Below are positions 38,013 to 48,000 of a DNA stretch of 54,223 nt, piece by piece. The number at the start of each line of letters is the position of its first letter. Within the stretch, counting starts at the first letter, position 1. A program made the position numbers and the translations under genes. The stretch covers positions 1 through 54,223 of the forward strand of contig JAJRTR010000026.1 in assembly GCA_024278215.1 (NCBI GenBank). Reading direction: 5' to 3'. The notes below the pieces were generated by a model that was not told where the DNA came from, made no database searches, and saw only the letters and a program-made list of their open reading frames with translations. The DNA comes from a bacterium. GTDB lineage: Bacteria > UBP15 > UBA6099 > JAJRTR01.

Positions 38013-38090
38013 CTGACAGGTTTATTTTCTCTCTCTATGGTGTTGTAATGAGCCCTCGACTTCAACTCAAAAAGCAAGGGCTCTTTTTTT
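38013..38090 (+). ncRNA. Candidate small regulatory RNA between folC and the lipoate gene
   Basis: Between the promoter at 37979 and the terminator at 38050-38090 lie about 75 transcribed bases. No frame with a ribosome site was found. The interval contains a small ACCTG/CAGGT hairpin and a pyrimidine-rich single-stranded stretch (TTTATTTTCTCTCTCTATGG), then the terminator stem. This is the usual form of a trans-acting sRNA, but no sequence family is recognised. The terminator could also belong to folC. Confidence 0.45.
38050..38090 (+). terminator. Rho-independent terminator
   Basis: GAGCCCT (38050-38056) pairs with AGGGCTC (38077-38083), followed by seven T (38084-38090). It may end the candidate sRNA and also folC, whose stop is 160 bases upstream. 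Confidence 0.85.
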
Positions 38091-38133
38091 CTGCACTGAA
38101 TTCCTTAAATATACAAATAACATAGTAAAATCA

Positions 38134-38901
38134 TCATATATTCATTGTTTTTCTACGATAATTCCAGTCGGGATTCGAGTATCTGTACGAGATGAATGTC
38201 GATGTGAGAGCAATAATATTTTCGTTCAAATTATAATCCGGTAATTCTTCGCCGGACCATCTGTGGAATCCTTTTTCAAGCGCGGCTTCAGCCTCATCAA
38301 ATCCTACATCTCTGTCGAGCAATTCATCTGCGGCAGTAATACGGTCCGCCGCGTGCGCGAGTTTTTTCCGCTCAAGTTTCGTTTCCGGTATTTTCAGGAG
38401 CGAGAACATTTTCTTTTTATCGGCACTCAGCAATATGGTGCCGTGCTGGAGCACGCTTCCCCTGCGTCGCACCTGTGCGTTGCCGCTGATTTTTTTGCCC
38501 TGCACGATGATGTCGTTTATGGGGGCGAACTCCGCTTCGAGTCCCAGGAGTTCAAGTGCAAATATAATAGCGCGGGTTGTGAAACGGAAAGAATCTGCGA
38601 TTCCGGCACCGATGAATTTTTCAGGGGCGATCAGGCTGTAGGTTATTTCGTTGTCGTGTATGACAGCGCCGCCGCCGGTCAATCTACGGATAATGTCGAT
38701 GCCGGACGCGCGGCATCGTGCGATGTCGATAACATCTTCTATTTTTTCGGAATAGCCGATAGTCACGGCGGGCGGGTTCCAGCCATAGAGGCGGACGATG
38801 GGCGGGCAGCCGCCCGCGATGTGAGTTTCGAGCAGCGCTTCGTCCAGTGCCATATTGTATGGGCCGGGATTGAGGCCTGTTTTTAATATGTGAAATTGCA
38901 T
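38134..38901 (-). CDS. Lipoate--protein ligase A-like protein (BPL/LplA catalytic domain only)
   Basis: This 255-residue member of the biotin/lipoyl ligase fold has the motif RRLTGGGAVIHDNEITYSL and the lysine motif GKKISGNAQVRRRGSVLQHG, which carries the acyl-adenylate-binding Lys. Length fits the catalytic domain alone; the C-terminal accessory domain of E. coli LplA is absent. It also lacks the Cys expected just before GKK in LipM-type octanoyltransferases (here APINDIIVQGKK), so it may act as a ligase with a separate accessory protein or use another mechanism. It lies downstream of lipA on the same strand and presumably supplies octanoyl or lipoyl groups for LipA. Confidence 0.8.
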   Translation of the reverse strand: MQFHILKTGLNPGPYNMALDEALLETHIAGGCPPIVRLYGWNPPAVTIGYSEKIEDVIDIARCRASGIDIIRRLTGGGAVIHDNEITYSLIAPEKFIGAGIADSFRFTTRAIIFALELLGLEAEFAPINDIIVQGKKISGNAQVRRRGSVLQHGTILLSADKKKMFSLLKIPETKLERKKLAHAADRITAADELLDRDVGFDEAEAALEKGFHRWSGEELPDYNLNENIIALTSTFISYRYSNPDWNYRRKTMNI

Positions 38902-38929
38902 GTGCCCCTATTTCGACAAAGGTGATAAT

Positions 38930-38998
38930 GTATTGCCGGTAAAAACTTTATGGTGGAAGCAGGAGCTTCCAGTTGTGGAGTTCCCGGGGGTGGACCCT
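38930..38998 (-). repeat. Dispersed REP-like sequence, copy 2
   Basis: Read on the minus strand this matches the stretch at 20069-20137: a GGGTCCACCC-like start, the hairpin GGAAGC...GCTTCC (38955-38970) and then ACCATAAAGTTTT. It occupies the gap between lipA and the lipoate ligase-like gene. Confidence 0.65.
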
Positions 38999-39015
38999 GT
39001 GAACGCCATTTAAGG

Positions 39016-39906
39016 TCAGATTTCCGAGCCGACTGCACAATCAGGTGATTTAAGCAAAGCGGCATCGGCACATTCTTCAGCCCTGTATGAACTTCGCACG
39101 AGGGGACCGCTCATTACGGTTGCGAAACCCATCTCGAGCGCTTCGGATTTGATCTGCTCGAATTCGTCGGGATGATAGTATTTCACGACAGGCGCCGCGT
39201 CGCGACGTGGTTGAAGATATTGGCCTACTGTAAGTATGTTGACACCGGCGTCGACGAGGTCGCGCATGGCGGTGGTTATTTCACTGCGTTTTTCGCCTAG
39301 TCCGACCATGATACCGGATTTCAGAAGTGTTGCCGGGTATTGTTTTCTGACAAACTTGAGCAGATTTAAAGACCTTTCGTAATTTCCCTGTGGTCTTAGT
39401 GCGGGAAAAAGGCGACGAACGGTTTCGATATTATGGCCGAGCACATCAGGTTGCGTCGCGGCGGCTGTATAGACGGCATTTTCGTCGCCGCCGAAGTCTG
39501 GAATGAGAAGTTCGATACGGACTCCTGCGATGCCGTCGCGCAGAGTGCGGACGCAGTCGGCGAACACGGACGCGCCGCCGTCGGGAAGGTCGTCGCGCGT
39601 TACGGAAGTGATTACAACATAGCGACAGCGCAGTTTTCGGACGGCATCAAGCAGATGGGTGGGTTCAAGTGGGTCCGGAATGGCGGGCGGGCCGTGTTTT
39701 ACACTGCAGTAGCGGCAGTTTCGTGTGCAGGTGTCGCCTATGATCAGGAAAGTGGCGGTTCCGGCGTCCCAGCATTCGCCGCGGTTGGGGCAACATGCTT
39801 CACGGCATATAGTGTGCAGGCCGCAACTGTCGAGAGCAGTGCGAACAATGCCCGCGGTTTTCGTGCCGGGAAGTTTCGACCTGATCCAGTCGGGATGTCT
39901 TCGCAT
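39016..39906 (-). CDS. lipA: Lipoyl synthase
   Basis: This 296-residue radical SAM enzyme inserts two sulfur atoms into octanoyl groups on lipoyl domains. The auxiliary cluster motif is C34-x4-C39-x5-C45 (CREACCPNRGEC). The SAM cluster motif is C60-xxx-C64-xx-C67 (CTRNCRYC). The essential RSSY near the C-terminus is present (GPLVRSSYRAEE). Motif spacing is canonical. It starts 24 bases after the giant propeller-protein gene on the same strand, and the lipoate ligase-like gene follows. The C-terminal extension is short, as usual. Confidence 0.96.
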   Translation of the reverse strand: MRRHPDWIRSKLPGTKTAGIVRTALDSCGLHTICREACCPNRGECWDAGTATFLIIGDTCTRNCRYCSVKHGPPAIPDPLEPTHLLDAVRKLRCRYVVITSVTRDDLPDGGASVFADCVRTLRDGIAGVRIELLIPDFGGDENAVYTAAATQPDVLGHNIETVRRLFPALRPQGNYERSLNLLKFVRKQYPATLLKSGIMVGLGEKRSEITTAMRDLVDAGVNILTVGQYLQPRRDAAPVVKYYHPDEFEQIKSEALEMGFATVMSGPLVRSSYRAEECADAALLKSPDCAVGSEI

Positions 39907-39930
39907 AATAATGAGTTCCGGTTTCTATGG

Positions 39931-42900
39931 TCATTCGGAGAGAATGAGAGTGCAGGCGCTGTGGGCGCGCAGGTAATAGCCTTTCCATGACAGCAACTCG
40001 CCGCCGATGGGAACGGGTGAGTATTTACGTCCGTCATACATGTAGATAGCGGGATCGAGTATGCGGCTGTCGGCTGCCTGACCAAGGGTGAGTGTCGCGC
40101 CATCGCATTCGAGTTGGATGTTATCGCTCCATGCTATCGACTTGGCGTATGGATTCCCGATGAGGTTCCAGCCGGCGGCGAGTGGGACGTTTATTGCGAT
40201 GCCGTCCTGCGCGGGAATACCCTCGATATCTATTTCGGTGTTGTCGGACACGTAGACCCAGTAGCCAAAACCGGTTTCTATGTCTGCGTCGGCTGCTGCG
40301 TAGTAGTTCCCGTCGTAGAACTGGTAGACGTTCATAAGGGGAAGATCGTCGCCGAGCTGTTCGAGAGCCGAGGTTACGAGCGGATCGACCGGTACGGAGA
40401 TGAGGTTCCAGCCGGGCTGGAGAGTGTGTGTGACGACGAGCGGGTCGGAGAAAAGGGCGAGCACCTCAATTCTGAAATTATCGGCGGAAACATCGCCGCC
40501 GGCTGGCCGGTAGGTATAGCTGCACTGCGCGGCCATGTTTATGCTGGTGGCGGTGTTGATGTGAACGAGAGTGAAAGAATAGCGCTCGACAGGTATCGAG
40601 CCACAATCCCAGCGCAGAGTGACAGTGCCGGAATCGGCGTTAGTGACGACATTGAAAAGCCATTTTTCGACATTGTATGAATCAGCCGGTGGCCGGATGT
40701 CGTTGGCGTATCTGCCCGCGAGGCGGTGCCAGTCGTCGTGATCGAAATAGAGAGAGATATAGCCTCTGGCGGGTGATTTGTGGGGTTCGGGAAAGTCGAG
40801 GGGATCGAAGTCACGAGCCGCCTCGCTCGACGCGCCGAAGTAGTTGTCCATATCGGCGAAGCCCCCTGCGTAAGCTGAAATCCTTATGTTGTACTCGAAA
40901 GACCTGCGCAGCAGCCGCGACGATATTCGCATCAGTGATGCTGCCGATGGATCGAAAACGAGATCGACATCCTTATATGCCCTGATGCTGTAGCCCGTTT
41001 CAATCTCCATGCTGTCCGAGGCATCGTGCTGTGTCCATGATTTCGCGGTGGTGTCGTACGACGTTATCTTGTCGGCGATGAGGCCAAGGTCCACGGCATC
41101 GGCGAGATTGTATGTGGTGCCGTTGTAGCGAACCTGCACCTGGCCCCACGGGAAATTCTTCATAAAGGGGGTTCCGACCTGATTCCAGCCTTCATATATC
41201 CGCATCGTATATTCTGAAGTCGTATCGGCAACCGATCCGCTGTAGGAATACTTGAGGTCTTCGTTATAAGTCTTTATCCAGAACGCTTCGCCTGCCTTGA
41301 GACTCGAAGGATATTCGTATCTGCCGAGGTACTGGTCATAGTCCGACTTGTTGGGATTCCACCTGTAGACTTTATAAATGTTTTTGGTGCCGAACATGGA
41401 AAGGGGGTCGGAAGGCGACGGATTTATGGGTGTCGACAGCAGGTGCCAGTAGTGGTAATCGAGAGTGCCGCTGACGGTCGGCGTGTTGTCTATGTTGATG
41501 GTGACAGTGGTTTCGGACGAGTTTGAATTTGTGTCGACGGCGCTGAGTTTGAGAGTGTAGAGACCGGAGAGTGCGGAGGAATCCCAGGAATAAATGGTTG
41601 TGTTGTTGATATTGAAAGTGCCCGAGGCGAAGGCGAGCCAGATTGAAGGGTTCGTGCCCGCGCCGTAGGAGAGAGTCCACGAGTCGAGAGAGAAATCGTC
41701 GATGGTGCCGGAGATATTGAAAGAGCCGGCGACAGTTTCGCCGCTAGCCGGGTATGTAATCGAGACGACCGGAACGCCGGTGTCGGTCAGGACGAATTCA
41801 TCCTCTGAAGTTGACCAATCGCCGCGCATGAAAGTCGAGTCGACCGCACGGACATTCCAGTAATAATGGCCGCCGGGAGGATTGATAGTCAGAGAAGTGC
41901 CGGTAACAAGGTTACCGATGCCCGCTGCGAGGTAGGGTGACGCGCCCGTGGCGGGGAAGGTGCCGCAGTAGAGTTCACAACCGCCCTGTGTGGTGCCGAT
42001 GCGTACGTCGTAAGTTATAAGATCGGTGTCGGTAGTTTCGTCGTCGGAGGCGGCTGACCAATCGAGAGTAACGGCAACCTTTCCGGAAGTGACGATATCC
42101 GGTTCGTCTGACAGGACGATAGTGGAAGGCGGATTATTAGTGAAGTTGAGATTATTTATCCATATTGTATTTGGTTCGCCCTCGCCGGTGTTGAGAGGAT
42201 CGCCGCTGTTGGCTTCGATCAAATCCTGATCGCCGTCGTTGTCGACATCGGCAGCGTGAATAGAGAGCGTGAAAGTGTCGCCGAGCAGCTGGCTTGTGTC
42301 GACAAAGGTGCCTGCGCCGTCGTTGAGCCAGACTTTATCCGGCTGCCCCTCGGTGTTGCCTGCGATGAAATCGTAATCGCCGTCGCCTTCGACATCAATC
42401 CGGCACAGTGCGATGGTTTTTCGCGAGCCGAGTTGCTGACCGGTGTCGGAGAAGGAGCCTGCGCCGTCGTTGAGCCAGACAGTATTGGGTTCGTCGTCGT
42501 AATTGCCCGCGATATAGTCGAGGTCTCTGTCGCCGTCGATGTCCATGAGAAGCCCGGAGAGAGTCGGTTCGTTGCCGAGCGACTGTCCCGAATCGGAGAA
42601 AACGCCGTTGCCGTCGTTGAGCCATACGACATCCGGCTGGTCCCTGTTGGACTCGACGAAATCGGCGTCGCCGTCGCCGTCGAGGTCGCCCGCGGAGATG
42701 TGCCATGTAGTACTGTTGCCGAGTTCCTGTGTAACAGTCGCGAATATGCCGTTTCCGTCGTTTATCCAGAGGCGGTCGGGCTCGTTCCTGTTGCCGCAGA
42801 TGAAGTCCATGTCGCCGTCGCCGTCGATGTCTGCGATGTCCATGCCGAAAGTGTAAAAGCTGCCGAGCGACTGCATACTGTCGGTGAAGACGGCGTTGCC

Positions 42901-45099
42901 GTCGTTGAGCCAGATATTATGGTCCTGGACATTGCCCGCGACGAAATCGAGGTCGCCGTCGCCGTCGACATCGAGAGCGAAAGCTATGCGGGTCCATGTT
43001 TTTTCAAAACGTGCGGTGAGCAACTGTCCCGAATCGGAAAAAGAGCCGGAACCGTTGTTGAGCCATATCCTGCTGGGCTCGCCGAAGTACACGCCTTCGA
43101 TAAAGTCGAGGTCGCCGTCGCTGTCGAGGTCGGCCGCCGGAGTTGAATAAGTACCGTAGCTGCCGAGCGACTGACCAGAATCGGTGAATACCGGCATGAC
43201 AACGAAAGAATCCTCTGCGCTCCACGCGCTGCGTTTATAAGTAGGATCGACGGTTCTGGCAGACCAGAAATAAGTGCCTGCCGTCAGGTCGGATTTCCAG
43301 CTATTGGAGAAACCTACTGTGCCGGGTCCGGCGATGAGGCCGGGGCTGTCGCCCTCGGAAGGGAAAAAACCGCAATAGACTTCGCAGCCACCGCTGGACG
43401 TGCCGATGCGAATGTCGTAGGTCATAAGGTCTGTATCCAGTGTTTCCGGGTCTGAGCCGGGGGCCCAGTTTAGAATGGTGCCGGGGCGCTCGAATGTCCA
43501 TACATCCGGTGCGGCAACTGGCGTTGGCGCGGACGGTGCGCTGTTGGCGCTGTCGATATCATTGAAATATATGCGGTTGCCGTCGATACTATTGCCTTCG
43601 ATGAAATCTAGGTCGCCGTCGCCGTCGAGGTCGGCAGCGGATACGGAAACCGTATCTTCCGCGCCGATGAACTCGGCGGTGCCTTCGAAAAAGCCATTTC
43701 CGTCGTTGAGATAAATCCTGTCCGGCGCGCCGCCGCCGTTTCCGACGATGAAATCGTAATCGCCGTCGGCGTCGAGGTCGGCGGCGAAAAGGCTCGTGCT
43801 GTTTGCCGAGCCGAGCCGCTGGCCTGTGTCGGTGAAGTTGCCGTCGCCGTCGTTTACCCATACGTAATTCGGCTCGCTGTCGTAATCGGCTTCCATGAAA
43901 TCCGAGTCACCGTCGGCGTCGATGTCGGCAGCGAATACAAAAAGAGTGGAATTCGTACCGAGGCTCTGTCCCGAATCGGAGAAAGTCCCGCGACCGTTGT
44001 TGAGCCATACGCGGTTACCCTGAAGCCTGTTGCCCGCGATAAAATCGGGGTCGCCGTCGAGATCGACATCGACGGAGTGAATGGAATAAGTCGTGTATGA
44101 GCCGAGTTCCTGGCCGCTGTCGGAGAAATTGCCGTCGCCGTCGTTGATCCAGACTTTGTTCGCGCCGCCATTGTTCGCTGTATCTTTGTTCGCGTCGATG
44201 AAGTCGATATCGCCGTCGACATCCACATCGACGGCGTCGATGCTGAAGGTTGTCAGGTCGCCGAGGCGCTGTCCCGAATCGGTGAAGCCGAGAGTTCCGC
44301 TGTTGAGGCTCCTGCGTTCGGCGGACGGTGCAGATATAAAGTTGTTGATCCATACATAGTTCGAAGAAATGTTTCCGGCGATGATGTCCATGTCGCCGTC
44401 TCCGTCGACATCGGCGGCGTAAGAAGACCGTGTGCTTTCGCTTCCGAGCGATTGCGACAGGGCAAAAGAGCCGGTGCCGTCATTGGTCCATATAGTGTTT
44501 GCCTGGCTATTGTAATTGCTTGCGATAAAATCGTAGTCGCCGTCAGCGTCGAGGTCCGCCACGTGGATGTCGATAGTCTCCATATCGCTCAATGACAAAC
44601 CGGCGTCGGAATAGTTATAGACGGGTTTAACATCGAAGCTGTCCTCAGCGCTCCACGCGCTGCGTCTGAAAGTCGCGTCCACTGTGCGCACCGACCAGTA
44701 ATAAGAGCCTTCAGGCAAGTCGATAATATGAGAAATCCCGCTTCCGGAATTGCCGGGTCCTGTTCCGGACCAGTAGACAGCGCCGGTCGCGGTGAAGCTG
44801 CCGCAGAATATTTCGCAACCCTCGCTTGTCGTGCCTATGCGTATGTCATAAGTCAGCAGGTCGGAATCGGTGGTTTCCGCGTCGCTACCGGCAGACCATG
44901 TGAGCACGGCGTTGGGCCTGTCGAGAGTCCACAGTTCGTGAACGGCGGTGAGCAGTGGCGCCGCCGGTACCGTGTTCGTGTTCGACAGGTTGTAAATCCA
45001 GACACTGTCGGCAGCGCCGTAGTTGCCCTGTATAAAATCGACATCGTTGTCGTTATCCAGATCGGCGGCCGCAATAGTCGTAGTATCGGAATCGCCCAT
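39931..45099 (-). CDS. C-terminal part of the giant FG-GAP propeller protein (after the in-frame stop)
   Basis: This frame (1722 residues from the ATG at 45099) is in the same phase as the ORF ending at 46021. Codons 46020-45100 stay open and encode blades 1 to 6 of module 4, so the ATG is only the first Met after the stop and has no ribosome site. It encodes the last blade of module 4 and the following Fn3-like domain, all of modules 5 and 6, then about 620 C-terminal residues: an Ig-like region (PVVSITYPASGETVAGSFNI), two WNQVGTP/WHLLSTP-type repeats, a strand-rich middle, and two more repeats (GWNLISVPVDP, GWNLIGNPYAK). No anchor or sorting signal is recognised. Confidence 0.7.
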   Translation of the reverse strand: MGDSDTTTIAAADLDNDNDVDFIQGNYGAADSVWIYNLSNTNTVPAAPLLTAVHELWTLDRPNAVLTWSAGSDAETTDSDLLTYDIRIGTTSEGCEIFCGSFTATGAVYWSGTGPGNSGSGISHIIDLPEGSYYWSVRTVDATFRRSAWSAEDSFDVKPVYNYSDAGLSLSDMETIDIHVADLDADGDYDFIASNYNSQANTIWTNDGTGSFALSQSLGSESTRSSYAADVDGDGDMDIIAGNISSNYVWINNFISAPSAERRSLNSGTLGFTDSGQRLGDLTTFSIDAVDVDVDGDIDFIDANKDTANNGGANKVWINDGDGNFSDSGQELGSYTTYSIHSVDVDLDGDPDFIAGNRLQGNRVWLNNGRGTFSDSGQSLGTNSTLFVFAADIDADGDSDFMEADYDSEPNYVWVNDGDGNFTDTGQRLGSANSTSLFAADLDADGDYDFIVGNGGGAPDRIYLNDGNGFFEGTAEFIGAEDTVSVSAADLDGDGDLDFIEGNSIDGNRIYFNDIDSANSAPSAPTPVAAPDVWTFERPGTILNWAPGSDPETLDTDLMTYDIRIGTSSGGCEVYCGFFPSEGDSPGLIAGPGTVGFSNSWKSDLTAGTYFWSARTVDPTYKRSAWSAEDSFVVMPVFTDSGQSLGSYGTYSTPAADLDSDGDLDFIEGVYFGEPSRIWLNNGSGSFSDSGQLLTARFEKTWTRIAFALDVDGDGDLDFVAGNVQDHNIWLNDGNAVFTDSMQSLGSFYTFGMDIADIDGDGDMDFICGNRNEPDRLWINDGNGIFATVTQELGNSTTWHISAGDLDGDGDADFVESNRDQPDVVWLNDGNGVFSDSGQSLGNEPTLSGLLMDIDGDRDLDYIAGNYDDEPNTVWLNDGAGSFSDTGQQLGSRKTIALCRIDVEGDGDYDFIAGNTEGQPDKVWLNDGAGTFVDTSQLLGDTFTLSIHAADVDNDGDQDLIEANSGDPLNTGEGEPNTIWINNLNFTNNPPSTIVLSDEPDIVTSGKVAVTLDWSAASDDETTDTDLITYDVRIGTTQGGCELYCGTFPATGASPYLAAGIGNLVTGTSLTINPPGGHYYWNVRAVDSTFMRGDWSTSEDEFVLTDTGVPVVSITYPASGETVAGSFNISGTIDDFSLDSWTLSYGAGTNPSIWLAFASGTFNINNTTIYSWDSSALSGLYTLKLSAVDTNSNSSETTVTINIDNTPTVSGTLDYHYWHLLSTPINPSPSDPLSMFGTKNIYKVYRWNPNKSDYDQYLGRYEYPSSLKAGEAFWIKTYNEDLKYSYSGSVADTTSEYTMRIYEGWNQVGTPFMKNFPWGQVQVRYNGTTYNLADAVDLGLIADKITSYDTTAKSWTQHDASDSMEIETGYSIRAYKDVDLVFDPSAASLMRISSRLLRRSFEYNIRISAYAGGFADMDNYFGASSEAARDFDPLDFPEPHKSPARGYISLYFDHDDWHRLAGRYANDIRPPADSYNVEKWLFNVVTNADSGTVTLRWDCGSIPVERYSFTLVHINTATSINMAAQCSYTYRPAGGDVSADNFRIEVLALFSDPLVVTHTLQPGWNLISVPVDPLVTSALEQLGDDLPLMNVYQFYDGNYYAAADADIETGFGYWVYVSDNTEIDIEGIPAQDGIAINVPLAAGWNLIGNPYAKSIAWSDNIQLECDGATLTLGQAADSRILDPAIYMYDGRKYSPVPIGGELLSWKGYYLRAHSACTLILSE

Positions 45100-48000
45100 C
45101 GTCAGTCCTGAATCAGTGAATACGCCCGCGCCGTCATTTTTCCAGTACTTATCCGCGCCGCCGCCGTTGTTGCCTTCGATAAAGTCATAGTCGCCATCGC
45201 CGTCCGCGTCGAACGCAAAGACGGAATAGGTCTTATCCGACCCGAGCGACTGCCCTGAATCCGAAAAAGAGCCCGCGCCGTCGTTTGTCCATATCGCGGT
45301 CGCCTGGTTGTAGTTGCCTTCGATGAAATCAGCATCGCCGTCGCCGTCAACATCGACGGCATAGATATCGAAAGTCGTATTCGAGCCGAGGCTCTCGCCG
45401 CTGTCTGTGAAAACACCGTCGCTGTCGTTGAGCAGGATTGCGACAGGTTCGTCCCTGTTGCCCTCGATCAGGTCGGTGTCGCCGTCGCCGTCAACATCCG
45501 TGAGGTCGATCGAGTATGTCGTGCCGCTTCCGACATCCCGGCCCGAATCGGTGAATGTTGCGCTTCCGTCATTAAGCCACAGGGTGCCGGCGCCGTCCCT
45601 GTTGCTGTCGAGAAGGTCGATGTCGCCGTCGGCGTCGAGGTCCGCGGCCTTTATCGAGTATGTCGTATTGTTGCCGAGGGATTGTCCTGAATCAGTGAAT
45701 GAACCGGAATTGTCGTTCAGCCATATAATGTTGCCGCCGACAGCGCCGGAAACGAGGTCGATGTCGCCGTCGCTGTCAAGGTCGGCAGCGACGACGGAGC
45801 GCGTCTGCGACGAACCGAGAGACTGCGAGAGGGCGAAAGCGCCGCTGCCGTCGTTTATCCAGACGTCGTCTGCCCCGGATGAGTAGTTTCCTTCGAAGAA
45901 ATCAATGTCGCCGTCGCTGTCAAGATCGGCAGTGACGATGGAAAGCGTATCGCCGGAACCGAGCAGCGCGCCGGAGTCTGAAAAATCGGTTTTAATCGTG
46001 AAATCGTCTACAGCGCTCCACTAGCTTCGTGTATAAGTTGCATCTACAGTGCGGACAGACCAGTAATAGGTGTCTGCGCCGAGCGTAACTGTGTAGGAGG
46101 TCGTCGCGCCGGTGACGCCTGGTGCTGAAGCAGCGAAGGGCGATTCACCGTATGAAGGGAAATATCCGCAGAATACTTCGCAGCCGCCGCTTGTCGTGCC
46201 AAGCCGGATGTCATAAGCCAGAAGGTCGGTGTCTGTAGTTTCCGCATCCGAACCGACCGACCATTCGAGCGTGACACCTGTGTAGGACGAGCCGGAGACT
46301 ACTATGTCGGGTTCGTCAATGGCGGCAGGCGCGACGGGTGCCGTGAGCGCCGGGTTTATGTTGTTGATCCATATCCTGTTGCCTTCTCCGTTGTTGTTCC
46401 CTTCGATGATGTCGAGGTCGTAGTCGCCGTCGATGTCCGCGGCAAATACGGAATAAGTCTGGTATGAACCGATGACGAGCCCGTAATCGGTGAAAGTTCC
46501 GGTGCCGTTATTCAGCCAGATCGAGTCGGATTGGCCTTCGCCGTTGCCGGAAATGAAATCGATGTCGCCGTCGCCGTCGATGTCGCCGCCGTAAACGGAG
46601 AAAGTTTTATTCGAGGCGAGCGTCTGTCCCGAGTCGGAGAAGTTGCCCATGCCGTCGTTGAGCCATATTCGGTTTGCCTGGTTGTAGTTGCCCTCGACGA
46701 AGTCCGGTGCCCCGTCGCCGTTGGCATCGAAAGCGAAAATCGAGAAGGTCGAATTCGAGGCGAGCGACTGCCCCGAATCGGAGAAGCTGCCCGCGCCGTC
46801 GTTGAGCCACACGATATCGGCGGCGTCGCGCACACCCTCGATCATGTCCGGGTCGCCGTCGCCGTCGATGTCTGCGAGTGATACGGAATAAGTTTTCGCG
46901 GTGCCGAGGCTCTGTCCGCTGTCGAAAAATGAGCCGTCGCCGTCATTTAGCCAAGCTGTTATCGCATCATCCTTGTTTCCGTTAATGATGTCGATGTCGC
47001 CGTCGCTGTCTATATCGACCGCCTTGATCGAGAATGTTACGTGTGAGTTGGAGCCGATCTGTTCACCTGTATCCGTGAATGATGCGCTGCCGTCATTTGC
47101 CCAGATGTTATTGTAGCCGACGATGCCGACGATTATGTCGAGATCGCCGTCCATGTCCGTGTCGGCAACGGTGACGGAGCGCGAATCGCTGCTTCCGAAA
47201 TTCTGCGTCGAAGCGAAAGTGCCCGTTCCGTCGTTGAGCCATACTGTATCCTGCTGCCCGGAACTGTTCGCATCAACAAGATCGAAATCGCCGTCACCGT
47301 CGAAGTCCGCGGAATACGCTTCCGCCGTGTTTTCCGAACCGAACGACTGTCCCGAATCGGTGAAATCCGCGGAGACAGTGAATGAATCTTCGGCGCTCCA
47401 CGCGCTTCTCATAAAACCCGGGTCGACAGTTCTGACCGACCAGTAATATGTGCCTGACCACAGTTCGATATCATGGGAAGTCGTCGAGCCCGTGTTGCCC
47501 GGTCCCGACGCACCCCACGGCACAGTTCCCGAGTATGGGAAGGTTCCGCAATAAACCTCGCAGCCTTCGCTTGTCGTACCGATGCGTATGTCATAAGAAA
47601 GGAGATCGGCGTCAGTAGTTTCAATGTCGGAACCGGCAGACCATTCGAGGTCGATGATGTAGAAAGAAGCGCCGGGGATATCGAAGTCGGGCTCGGCTGT
47701 GAGCAGAGGAGCGGTGGGTGCCGTATTCGTGTAATTGAGATTGTTTTGCCATATTCTGTTCGCCTCTCCCGAGTTGGCTTCGACGAGGTCGAGGTCGTCG
47801 TCGGAGTCAAGGGAGACAGCGATGAGCATGTTGGTCGAATAAGAGCCGAGCGCGTAGCCGGGGTCGGAAAAAACGCCCGCGCCGTCGTTCTCCCATATAA
47901 CATCTGACTGGCCTTCGCCATTGCCGGCGAAGAAATCGTAATCGCCGTCGCCGTCGTAGTCGGCCGGAAAAACAGAAAAAGTTTTTTGCGAGCCTAACGA

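Noticed and set aside
46021-46023. Pyrrolysine or other recoding of the TAG
   Set aside because: No pylTSBCD genes or stem-loop insertion element are visible here, and other TAG codons in the window end genes normally (valS, for example).
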